A stretch of 5,324 bases of DNA from Actinomycetota bacterium (GTDB taxonomy: Bacteria; Actinomycetota; Thermoleophilia; Gaiellales; Gaiellaceae), in NCBI GenBank assembly GCA_013821525.1, contig JACDGR010000256.1:1-5324 (forward strand). The letters run 5' to 3'. Under the pieces are notes generated by a model, which worked only from the letters and a program-made list of their open reading frames with translations, had not been told where the DNA came from and did no database searches. A program made the position numbers and the translations under genes. This document shows positions 1-5,324 of this stretch, in pieces. Every line of letters begins with the position of its first letter. Position 1 is the stretch's first letter.

Positions 1-1411
1 GATATTTGATCTCCAGCCACTCGTCGATCCCGTACTTCGATCCCTCGCGGCCGATGCCCGATTCCTTGACACCGCCGAACGGCGCGACCTCCGTCGAGAT
101 CACACCGGTGTTGATGCCGAGGATCCAGTAGTCGAGCGCTTCGGAGACGCGCCACACACGGCCGAGGTCACGGCTGAAGAAGTAGGCGGCGAGCCCGTAC
201 GGCGTGTCGTTCGCCTGACGGATTGCCTCGTCCTCCGTCGTGAAGCGTGCGATGCCGGCGACGGGCCCGAACGTCTCCTCCGACGCCATCGCCGCCGACG
301 GAGGCACGCCCGTGATCACGGTCGGGCTGTAGAAGAGCCCGCCGAGATGCTCGCCGCCGGTCAGCAGCTCGCCACCGCGCTCGAGCGCGTCGGCGACGTG
401 GCGCTCGACCTTGTCGATCGCCTGCTGCTCGATCAGCGGGCCGATGTTGCTCTCCGGATCGAGCCCCGAGCCGACCGTGAGAGCGGCCGCGCCGTCGACG
501 AGCCGCTGCACGAACTCGTCGTAGACGGGCGCCTGTACCAGGATGCGGTTCGCCGAGATGCACGTCTGCCCCGAGTTGCGGTACTTGCACGTGAGCGCGC
601 CTGCGACCGCCTCGTCGAGGTCGCCGTCGTCGAAGACGATGAACGGCGCGTTGCCCCCGAGCTCGAGCGAGACCTTCTTCACCTGCGCGGCGCACTGCGC
701 CATCAGAAGCTTGCCGACCTCGGTGGAGCCCGTGAAGCCGAGCTTGCGGACGAGGTTGCTCGAAGTCATCGTGCGGCCGATCTCCGGCGCGTCCTCTGCG
801 CTACCGGTGACGATTCCCAGCACGCCTGCGGGCAGACCGGCCTCCTCGCCGAATCGCGCGACGGCGAGCGCCGAGAGCGGCGTCTGCTCGGCCGGCTTCA
901 ACACCATCGTACAGCCCGCCGCGAGCGCAGGCGCCGCCTTTCGCGTCACCATCGCGGCGGGAAAGTTCCACGGCGTGATCCCGACGGTCACACCCACGGG
1001 CTGGCGGATCACGACGATCCGGCGATCGCTCATGTAGGTCGGGATCGTGTCGCCGTAGACGCGCTTCGCCTCCTCGCCGAACCACTCGAGGAACGACGCT
1101 GCGTAGGCGATCTCGACGCGCGACTCGGCGAGCGGCTTGCCCTGCTCGGTCGTCAGCAGGTGCGAGAGCGGCTCGATGTTCTCGAGCATCAGGTCGGACC
1201 AGCGCCGCATGATGCGCGCGCGATCCTTCGCAAGCAGGCCGCGCCACGCCGGGAGTGCGGCCTCCGCGGCTGCGAGTGCACGTGTCGTCTCGGCGGCGCC
1301 CATGCGGGGCACCTCGCGAATCGTCTTCCCGGTCGCCGGATCGTCGACCGGGAAGGTCTCGCCCGAGTCCGACGAGAGCTCGAGCAGTGGCAGATCCGCG
1401 AGCGCGCTCAC
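1..1411 (-). CDS. gabD: NAD(P)-dependent succinate-semialdehyde dehydrogenase (GabD-type ALDH), 3' end cut by window
   Basis: Aldehyde dehydrogenase superfamily, closest by eye to GabD, which oxidises succinate semialdehyde to succinate in the cytoplasm. About 470 residues are visible and the frame is still open at base 1, where the protein reads DEWLEIKY; E. coli GabD ends only about 5 residues later, so the gene is nearly complete. Seen motifs: TPWNFP (146-151), cofactor segment KPAEQTP (172-178), FTGSTEVG (226-233), general-base Glu250 in SLELGG, nucleophile Cys284 in NSGQTCISANR, and PFGGVKESGIGREGSKYG near the C-terminus. Glu175 in KPAEQT, where E. coli GabD has Ser, argues for NAD rather than NADP (family-based inference). 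The start is GTG at 1411: an in-frame TGA lies 12 codons upstream with no other start between. Its Shine-Dalgarno is weak. It follows the isochorismatase-family gene by 91 bases. Family is certain; the exact semialdehyde is not, since close relatives use glutarate or other semialdehydes. Confidence 0.9.
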   Translation of the reverse strand, partial: MSALADLPLLELSSDSGETFPVDDPATGKTIREVPRMGAAETTRALAAAEAALPAWRGLLAKDRARIMRRWSDLMLENIEPLSHLLTTEQGKPLAESRVEIAYAASFLEWFGEEAKRVYGDTIPTYMSDRRIVVIRQPVGVTVGITPWNFPAAMVTRKAAPALAAGCTMVLKPAEQTPLSALAVARFGEEAGLPAGVLGIVTGSAEDAPEIGRTMTSSNLVRKLGFTGSTEVGKLLMAQCAAQVKKVSLELGGNAPFIVFDDGDLDEAVAGALTCKYRNSGQTCISANRILVQAPVYDEFVQRLVDGAAALTVGSGLDPESNIGPLIEQQAIDKVERHVADALERGGELLTGGEHLGGLFYSPTVITGVPPSAAMASEETFGPVAGIARFTTEDEAIRQANDTPYGLAAYFFSRDLGRVWRVSEALDYWILGINTGVISTEVAPFGGVKESGIGREGSKYGIDEWLEIKY

Positions 1412-1455
1412 CCCGTGATCATAGGGACCGCGCGCAGCTCCACATCACGTGCCTT

Positions 1456-1505
1456 TAGATGGTTGAGCGACAATTGGCGCACTCGAACTATCGATCAACC
1501 ATCTA
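1456..1505. repeat. Inverted repeat between isochorismatase-family gene and gabD; possible operator or RNA hairpin
   Basis: Arms 1456-1466 (TAGATGGTTGA) and 1495-1505 (TCAACCATCTA) are perfect 11-bp complements. The pairing continues inward after one mismatch (1467/1494) for three more bases, giving 14 of 15 paired positions around a 20-base centre. The right arm includes the TAG stop codon (1503-1505, minus strand) of the upstream gene. There is no T-run after it, so it is not a standard intrinsic terminator. It could be a repressor or activator operator controlling gabD separately, or an intercistronic hairpin that tunes mRNA stability. The repeat itself is seen directly; the role is inference. 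Confidence 0.5.
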
Positions 1506-2108
1506 GCCGAGCGCCGCAGCGATCTCCGCGCAGGTCGCGACCGTCGCGACGTTCTGCATCGCATAGCTGAGCGCGGCGTTCTGCCACTCGTCATCGACCG
1601 TCGACGTGCCGTCGGAAGCGACGACCGCCCGGTAGCCGGCGTCGGCCGCGTGGCGCGCCGTGTGCTCGATCGACATGTTCGTCCACGCGCCGCTGATCAG
1701 CAGCGTCTCGACGCCGAGACCGCGCAGCAAGATGTCGAGCCGGGTCTCGTAGAAGCCGTTCATGCGCATCTTCTCGACGACGTGATCGCCGTCCTGCGGT
1801 TCGAGGCCGTCAGCCGGCGCAGCGCCCCACGTGCCGCGCACGAGCGCGTTCGCGTCCTTGACGCCCTGGAAGAGCGGCGCGTTCTGCTTCAAGCCCGGCG
1901 CGTCCTGCTCGACGACGTACCAGATGTGAATCACCGGGACACCAGCCTTCCGGCATGCCGTAGCGAGCTCGGCGACGTTCGCGACGACGTTCTGGCTCGT
2001 CGCGTGAGCGGGCGCGCCCGAGTCGGCGAAGGCACCACCCTCGATGATCACGTCGTTCTGCAGATCCTGGATGACGAGCGCGGTTGATTTCGGGTCGATG
2101 GTCTCCAC
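1503..2108 (-). CDS. Isochorismatase-family (cysteine hydrolase-like) protein with Ser at the nucleophile position
   Basis: A 201-residue single-domain alpha/beta hydrolase of the isochorismatase superfamily (nicotinamidases, N-carbamoyl and ureidoacrylate hydrolases, maleamate amidases, isochorismatases), of normal length. Seen: strand 1 plus catalytic Asp15 in IQDLQND; a GTWGA segment (92-96) typical of the family; catalytic Lys113 in VEKMRMNGFYET; and ISGAWTNMSIEHTAR (138-152). That last motif normally reads G-x-x-T-N-x-C-V-E-x-T-A-R, so the nucleophilic Cys is replaced by Ser146 (codon TCG). Such a protein may use a Cys-independent mechanism, as PhzD-type isochorismatases do, use Ser, or have lost amidase activity. 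The start is GTG at 2108, supported by AAGGAGAG at 2113-2120. It begins 14 bases after the SMP-30 gene stop, so the two are almost surely co-transcribed. No signal peptide is visible, so it is likely cytoplasmic. The substrate is unknown; family assignment is secure. Confidence 0.88.
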   Translation of the reverse strand: METIDPKSTALVIQDLQNDVIIEGGAFADSGAPAHATSQNVVANVAELATACRKAGVPVIHIWYVVEQDAPGLKQNAPLFQGVKDANALVRGTWGAAPADGLEPQDGDHVVEKMRMNGFYETRLDILLRGLGVETLLISGAWTNMSIEHTARHAADAGYRAVVASDGTSTVDDEWQNAALSYAMQNVATVATCAEIAAALG

Positions 2109-2112
2109 GAGG

Positions 2113-2120
2113 CTCTCCTT
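2113..2120 (-). promoter_or_regulatory. Ribosome binding site of the isochorismatase-family gene
   Basis: AAGGAGAG on the minus strand, with the GGAG core 6 bases from the GTG at 2108. It lies directly after the SMP-30 stop codon and fixes the GTG as the start. Confidence 0.75.
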
Positions 2121-2122
2121 TT

Positions 2123-3031
2123 TCAGCTCTTCATGTAGGGAAGCGGGTTGCCGGCGACCTTCATCCGCACGCGATAGACGGAGGTCGAGGCGGGAATGAA
2201 GAGCGAGCGCCAGTCGTCGTCGCCCCAGTTCACGTTGCCGACGTTCTCCGGCACCTCGATCACGCCGAGCTGCTCCCCGTCGGGCGCGAAGATCCAGACG
2301 CCCTTCGGGCCGGTCACGTAGACGTTGCCCTGTTCGTCGAGCTTCATGCCGTCGACGAGCTCACCCGTTGTGTGGTCGCCGGTTCCGATGCCCTCGGCGA
2401 AGATGCGGCCGTTCGAAAGCGCGTGGTCTGGCCCGACGTCGAAGACCCGGATGTGCGCGCGTACGGTGTCGTTGATGTAGAGCTGCGACTCGTCGGGCGT
2501 GAAGCACAGACCGTTCGGCTGCTCGAAGTCGTCGATCAGGAGCTGCAGGTCGCCGCCGCCCGCCGGTAGCCGATAGACGCCCTGGAAGTCGAGATCCTGC
2601 AGGCGCTCGAAGCCGAAAACCGGCATGCGACCGTAGGTCGGATCCGTGAAGATGATCGAGCCGTCGGACGCAACGATCACGTCGTTCGGGCTGTTCAGCT
2701 CCCTGTCGCCCCAGTGTGTCGCGAGCGTCTCGCGCGTCCCGTCGGGTCGCTCGCGGACGACCGAGCTCGTGCGGTGCTCACAGACGATCAGGTTCCCGTC
2801 GTTGTCGCGCGTCATCCCGTTGCACTTGTTGCTCGGGTCGCGCAGCACCTCCACCCCGTCCTCGGGATGCCAGCGGCGGCGCTTGTCACCCGGCATGTCG
2901 CTGAAGTGCAGCGAGCCGTCGGTCATCCAGATCGGCCCTTCGGTGAACGTGAATCCCGTCGCGATCTGCTCGACCTCGACGTCCTCGTCGACGAGCTCGC
3001 GCACCCTCTCGGACAGCACCTTGACGGGCAT
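2123..3031 (-). CDS. SMP-30/gluconolactonase/LRE-family hydrolase (probable lactonase)
   Basis: A 302-residue six-bladed beta-propeller of the SMP-30/gluconolactonase/LRE family, metal-dependent enzymes that usually open sugar or other lactones to hydroxy acids. Family landmarks: metal ligand Glu31 in FTEGPIW; NSPNDVIV (113-120), with Asn116 matching the substrate-contacting Asn; ligand Asn173 in QPNGLCFTPDE; YINDT (185-189); ligand Asp228 in LVDGMK followed by LDEQGNVYVTGPKGVWIF. These ligands match the Glu/Asn/Asp triad known from human SMP-30, so an intact metal site is expected. The open frame extends upstream to an ATG at 3127, but that extension is Arg/Ser-rich and unlike the family. 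The ATG at 3031, preceded by AGAGGAG, is preferred. No signal peptide or membrane segment is seen. It is the first gene of the left operon, with a candidate promoter at 3082-3111. Substrate is not predictable; 'gluconolactonase' is only a family label. Confidence 0.9.
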   Translation of the reverse strand: MPVKVLSERVRELVDEDVEVEQIATGFTFTEGPIWMTDGSLHFSDMPGDKRRRWHPEDGVEVLRDPSNKCNGMTRDNDGNLIVCEHRTSSVVRERPDGTRETLATHWGDRELNSPNDVIVASDGSIIFTDPTYGRMPVFGFERLQDLDFQGVYRLPAGGGDLQLLIDDFEQPNGLCFTPDESQLYINDTVRAHIRVFDVGPDHALSNGRIFAEGIGTGDHTTGELVDGMKLDEQGNVYVTGPKGVWIFAPDGEQLGVIEVPENVGNVNWGDDDWRSLFIPASTSVYRVRMKVAGNPLPYMKS

Positions 3032-3035
3032 CCCG

Positions 3036-3042
3036 CTCCTCT
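3036..3042 (-). promoter_or_regulatory. Ribosome binding site deciding the SMP-30 gene start
   Basis: AGAGGAG on the minus strand, 4 bases before the ATG at 3031. It supports this start over the in-frame ATG at 3127, whose added 32 residues look non-coding. Confidence 0.65.
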
Positions 3043-3081
3043 CTCGTGGTTGGGAGCGCCCAGACCGACGCTCGCGGGCGG

Positions 3082-3111
3082 AACGTACAACCTGGGGCCT
3101 GCCGCTGTAAA
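3082..3111 (-). promoter_or_regulatory. Candidate sigma-70-type promoter for the SMP-30/isochorismatase/gabD operon
   Basis: Minus strand: TTTACA (3111-3106, five of six matches to TTGACA), 18-base spacer, then TACGTT (3087-3082), which fits the loose TANNNT -10 common in high-GC actinobacteria. Transcription would begin near 3075, leaving a leader of about 45 bases before the ATG at 3031. Pattern match only. Confidence 0.35.
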
Positions 3112-3160
3112 GCCTCGGCCGGCCCAAGCGCTACGAGATGGCTGACGCCACGGTACGCCG

Positions 3161-3179
3161 GTCTGGGAACGGCCCAGAC
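3161..3179. repeat. Perfect inverted repeat, possible operator
   Basis: GTCTGGG and CCCAGAC, 7-bp perfect arms around a 5-base centre (AACGG on the plus strand). It lies about 50 bases upstream of the candidate -35 box. On the minus strand, GTCTGGGC followed within 2-3 bases by TCCCA recurs at about 3051-3065, just downstream of the presumed transcription start. The pair could be operator sites for a regulator of the SMP-30 operon, or the first copy could simply be an RNA hairpin. Confidence 0.4.
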
Positions 3180-3206
3180 GCGGCGCATGACGCCCGCCTC
3201 ACCCTT

Positions 3207-3226
3207 GAAAAGGCATCCTGCCTTTC
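3207..3226 (-). terminator. Weak terminator-like hairpin downstream of the XdhC Rossmann gene
   Basis: On the minus strand a 7-bp stem AAAGGCA/TGCCTTT with a 3-base loop (GGA) ends in a short T-run (TTTT, then C), about 75 bases past the stop at 3301. The stem is short and the T-run partly belongs to the stem, so termination is only a possibility. Confidence 0.25.
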
Positions 3227-3300
3227 CTTCGGGCGAGTCGAACGTCCTGCTTGGTCTGGATCCGCCCCCAAAACCAACGCCCGTGGCATCAGACATCTCC

Positions 3301-4038
3301 TTAGCGCTCGACGTGAATGCGACCAGCCGCCTCGCGCAACGGACCGCCGAGGCGCCCGGCGCGCAGGGCGAGCGCTTCGCCCAGGATCGACACCGCGGTC
3401 TCGGCAGGAGTCTCGGCGCCGATGTCCAGACCGACGGGCCCGCGCAGGCGCTCGAGCTGCTCGGCGGTGATTCCCTCCTCGATCAGGCGCTCGCGCCGCT
3501 TGGACTGCGCACGCCTGCTGCCGAGCGCACCGATGTAGAACGCTTCCGTCCCGAAAGCTGCGACGAGTGCGGGGATGTCGAACTTCTCGTCGTGGGTCAG
3601 CACGACGACCGCTGTGTTGCGGTCGGGTGCGATGTGCACAAACGCGTCTTGGGGCCACTCGGCGTACAACTCGTCGGCGCTCGGCATCCGCTCGGCCGTT
3701 GCGTATTTGGCGCGGGCATCGACACAGATCGTGCGCCAGCCAACAGCCTTCGCAGCGGCACACAGCGCCTCGGCAGTGTCGACCGCGCCGACGACGACGA
3801 GCCTCGGCGGCGGCCCGAACACCTCGGCGAAGACCGCCGCGCCCGGCCGGTCGAGCTGGCCGTTCCGCCGCAGGCCCGGAGCGAGCGGCGCGAGCCCGAG
3901 TGGATCGTCGCCGACGAGCTCGTCCCGTTCGAGGAGCACGAGCAGCTTGGCCCCACTGTGCTCGCCTTCGAGCACGGTGAAGAGCACCGCCCGCTCCTCG
4001 CCACGGGCAAGCTCGAGCAGCCGGTCAGTGAGCGTCAA
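3301..4038 (-). CDS. XdhC-family protein, C-terminal Rossmann-domain part (CoxF/XdhC-like molybdenum hydroxylase maturation factor)
   Basis: A 245-residue protein. Its second half matches the XdhC C-terminal Rossmann domain: a nucleotide-binding strand and turn PPRLVVVGAVDTAEAL (77-92), VDARAKYATAERMPSADELY (106-125), NTAVVVLTHDEKFDIPAL (141-158), YIGALGSRRAQSKRRERL (168-185), and GLDIGAETPAETAVSILGE (203-221). XdhC proteins bind molybdenum cofactor and assist its sulfuration and insertion into xanthine-dehydrogenase/CO-dehydrogenase-type enzymes. The first 70 residues are a small divergent segment, not the classic XdhC N-terminal domain, which is encoded by the preceding gene. The start is taken as TTG at 4038, whose bases overlap the upstream TGA (TTGA). 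No Shine-Dalgarno is seen, so translation probably depends on coupling. A downstream GTG is an alternative start. Stop is TAA at 3301. Family confident; which enzyme it serves is unknown. Confidence 0.85.
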   Translation of the reverse strand: MTLTDRLLELARGEERAVLFTVLEGEHSGAKLLVLLERDELVGDDPLGLAPLAPGLRRNGQLDRPGAAVFAEVFGPPPRLVVVGAVDTAEALCAAAKAVGWRTICVDARAKYATAERMPSADELYAEWPQDAFVHIAPDRNTAVVVLTHDEKFDIPALVAAFGTEAFYIGALGSRRAQSKRRERLIEEGITAEQLERLRGPVGLDIGAETPAETAVSILGEALALRAGRLGGPLREAAGRIHVER

Positions 4039-4346
4039 TCGAGGCGCTCGAGGAAGACATCGATCTCGCCGCCGCACGGGAGCCCGACGCCGAGCGCCTG
4101 CTCGTCCGAGATGCCGTAGCTGAGGAGCCGCGGCTCGCCGGATGCGATCACCTCGAGCGCTTGGACGGCGACGTCGTTCTCTACGCAGCCTCCGGAGACC
4201 GAGCCGCACATCTCTCCCGCCTCGGAGACCGCGAACTTCGCGCCGATCGGACGCGGCGCCGATCGCCGCGTTGCGACGACGGTCGCGACCGCGACACGCT
4301 CACCGCACTCGCGCCAGCGCTTGACGTCTTCGACGATCTCCTTCAC
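4035..4346 (-). CDS. XdhC/CoxI-family N-terminal-domain protein
   Basis: A 103-residue protein equal to the XdhC_CoxI N-terminal domain alone. Seen: ATVVATRRSAPRPIGAKFAV (21-40), GSVSGGCVEND (48-58) with Cys54, LLSYGISDEQALGVGLPCGG (74-93) with Cys91, and the closing strand EIDVFLERLD. Full-length XdhC proteins carry this domain and a Rossmann domain in one chain; here the second part is the next gene, overlapping by 4 bases (TTGA). The role is expected to be molybdenum-cofactor handling during maturation of a molybdenum hydroxylase, probably as a complex with the Rossmann partner. The start is GTG at 4346, which forms a GTGA overlap with the stop of the VWA gene. A GGAGG at 4355-4359 lies 8 bases upstream, supporting it. 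Because both overlaps are of the tidy coupling type, a split gene is more likely than a frameshift. Confidence 0.87.
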   Translation of the reverse strand: MKEIVEDVKRWRECGERVAVATVVATRRSAPRPIGAKFAVSEAGEMCGSVSGGCVENDVAVQALEVIASGEPRLLSYGISDEQALGVGLPCGGEIDVFLERLD

Positions 4347-5324
4347 GCCACATGCCTCCGTTCGATGCCGCCGAGAACACTACCCAGGGCCTCGAGGCTC
4401 GCAACATCGTGGCCCGAGAGCAGGCGGTCGACGTACGCGTAGGCCGCCTGCATGCCTCCTGCGAGCGGCTGATATTCGGGATGCCCCTTCAACGGGTTGA
4501 CCCACACGACCGCGAACGCCTGGCGCGAGAGGCGCACCATCTCGGTCGCAACTCCTGCGGGATCGCCTCGCTCGCAACCATCGGAGAGGATCACGACGAT
4601 CGCGCCTCGCGTCAGCGCGCGGCGACCCCAGACGTCGTTGTAGTGCTTCAAAGAGTCGCCGATGCGCGTACCGCCCGACCAGTCGACGACGCGCTTGGCT
4701 GCGGCGGCGAGCGCGGTGTCCGGATCGCGGAGACCGAGCTCGGCGGTCAGCCGCGTCAGGCGCGTGCCGAAGGCGAAGGTTTCGATGCCGCGCCCCGATC
4801 CCTGTGCGGCATGCAGGTAGAGGAGGAGAGCACGGGCATAGGCCTCCATCGAGCCCGAGATATCGAGCAGCAGGACGACCTTGCGCGGTGCGGATGACCG
4901 GCTTCGGTACGCCCGGTGCACAGGGTCGCCGCCGGTCGCGAGCGAGGCACGCACGAGCGCGCGCACGTCGAGCGCACCGCGCCGACGGTCGCGGCGCAGG
5001 CGATGGGTGCGCCGCAGGGGGCGCGACAACGCGATCCGCCGGATCAGCGTGCGCGCGCGGGCGAACTCCTCGGGCGACATCGTCGCGAAGTCGCGCGTCC
5101 GCAGGAGCTCGTCGTAGCTCCACGCCCCTACTTCGATCTCGCCGCCGTCCAGCTCCGGCCCGGGCCCTGGGGTGCCACCCTTCCGACGCTGCCCCGGCCG
5201 TCGCGGAAGCTCCGGCGCCGTCGGCAGCCGGTCGGAGACGCGCAGGAACCACGCCGCGAACGCGCGGTCGAAGATCTCGAGCTCGTCACGGCGCGAGACG
5301 AGTGTCTGCCGGAGCCCCCAGTAG
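4343..5324 (-). CDS. coxE: CoxE-like VWA-domain protein, 5' end outside window
   Basis: The frame is open to the right edge: 326 residues are visible, beginning YWGLRQTLVSRRDELEIFDRA, which resembles the early part of CoxE-like proteins, so only a short N-terminus should be missing. After a Pro/Gly/Arg-rich linker (about 35-60) and a helical part (70-130) comes a von Willebrand factor A domain with an intact metal-ion-dependent adhesion site: DISGS at 154-158, Thr219 in GGTRIG, and Asp248 in ILSDG. In Oligotropha CO dehydrogenase clusters, CoxE works with the AAA+ ATPase CoxD in post-translational assembly of the active site. The same MoxR/VWA pairing is general for metal-enzyme maturation. 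The ATG at 5080 is internal, not the start, because family sequence continues upstream of it. Its TGA overlaps the next gene by 4 bases. A CoxD-like gene would be expected beyond 5324. The gene symbol follows family resemblance only. Confidence 0.85.
   Translation of the reverse strand, partial: YWGLRQTLVSRRDELEIFDRAFAAWFLRVSDRLPTAPELPRRPGQRRKGGTPGPGPELDGGEIEVGAWSYDELLRTRDFATMSPEEFARARTLIRRIALSRPLRRTHRLRRDRRRGALDVRALVRASLATGGDPVHRAYRSRSSAPRKVVLLLDISGSMEAYARALLLYLHAAQGSGRGIETFAFGTRLTRLTAELGLRDPDTALAAAAKRVVDWSGGTRIGDSLKHYNDVWGRRALTRGAIVVILSDGCERGDPAGVATEMVRLSRQAFAVVWVNPLKGHPEYQPLAGGMQAAYAYVDRLLSGHDVASLEALGSVLGGIERRHVA
4355..4359 (-). promoter_or_regulatory. Ribosome binding site of the XdhC N-terminal-domain gene
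   Basis: GGAGG on the minus strand, inside the end of the VWA gene and 8 bases before the GTG at 4346. It decides that GTG start. Confidence 0.65.

Larger units (their letters stand above)
3032..3300. other. Intergenic region between xdhC-like operon and SMP-30 operon
   Basis: A 269-base gap with no convincing gene. From right to left it contains a short terminator-like hairpin (3207-3226), a perfect inverted repeat (3161-3179), the candidate promoter (3082-3111) and a second partial copy of the repeat near 3051-3065. I compared it by eye with common riboswitch cores (glycine, fluoride, cobalamin, ykkC) and saw no match. Confidence 0.6.

Noticed and set aside
347..1570. 407-residue plus-strand open frame opposite the GabD-type gene
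   Set aside because: It is the mirror image of a GC-rich coding frame, with Arg/Ala/Leu/Asp-rich sequence and no recognisable motif; the minus strand encodes a clear aldehyde dehydrogenase throughout.
3032..3127. N-terminal extension of the SMP-30 protein to the ATG at 3127
   Set aside because: The 32 added residues are Arg/Ser/Pro-rich, not family-like and not a signal peptide; the ATG at 3031 has a good ribosome binding site and matches the family length.
2886..3296. 136-residue minus-strand frame starting just after the XdhC Rossmann gene
   Set aside because: Its ATG abuts the Shine-Dalgarno-like GGAG with no spacing, it overlaps the SMP-30 gene by over 140 bases in another frame, and its C-terminal part is Arg-rich shadow sequence.
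3032..3300. Riboswitch in the leader of the SMP-30 operon
   Set aside because: Several short hairpins are present but none of the conserved cores I could recall matched, and the best promoter candidate lies downstream of most of them.
3046..4119. 357-residue plus-strand open frame opposite the XdhC Rossmann gene and the intergenic gap
   Set aside because: No domain seen, it spans the intergenic gap, and the opposite strand has an unmistakable XdhC domain.
4380..5252. 290-residue minus-strand frame overlapping the CoxE-like gene
   Set aside because: It is an out-of-frame Arg-rich shadow; the CoxE-like frame carries the intact VWA metal site.

Overview
The window is very GC-rich, with codons dominated by G/C in the third position and GTG/TTG starts alongside ATG. 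The protein families and style (split XdhC pair beside a CoxE-like protein, SMP-30 lactonase, GabD-type dehydrogenase) suggest a high-GC actinobacterium, plausibly a soil lineage such as Thermoleophilia. That placement is inference: no rRNA or marker gene is present. All five recognisable genes lie on the minus strand, so the window reads from right to left, and it cuts genes at both ends.

Right half (about 3301-5324): a tightly packed maturation cassette for molybdenum hydroxylases. A CoxE-like von Willebrand factor A protein (its beginning lies outside the window) overlaps by 4 bases (GTGA) a 103-residue XdhC/CoxI N-terminal-domain protein. That gene in turn overlaps a 245-residue XdhC Rossmann-domain protein (TTGA). 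In related organisms such genes accompany CO-dehydrogenase-like or xanthine-dehydrogenase-like molybdenum enzymes and help build or insert the active-site cofactor. The structural subunits are not in this window; they and a CoxD-like AAA+ ATPase would be expected upstream, beyond base 5324.

Middle (3032-3300): a 269-base non-coding gap. It holds a weak terminator-like hairpin, a perfect 7-bp inverted repeat, a related half-repeat close to the next start codon, and a candidate promoter (TTTACA, 18 bases, TACGTT) reading into the left half.

Left half (1-3031): an apparent catabolic operon of an SMP-30/gluconolactonase-family hydrolase, an isochorismatase-family hydrolase and a succinate-semialdehyde-type aldehyde dehydrogenase (cut about 5 residues before its end). 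The first two are 14 bases apart. The third follows after 91 bases that contain a long inverted repeat overlapping the isochorismatase-family stop codon. A lactonase, an amide/C-N or ester-type hydrolase and a semialdehyde dehydrogenase together suggest stepwise breakdown of a cyclic compound to a dicarboxylate, but the substrate cannot be read from sequence. The most notable detail is that the isochorismatase-family protein has Ser instead of the usual nucleophilic Cys in an otherwise well-kept motif. No mobile element, CRISPR array, tRNA or rRNA was seen.
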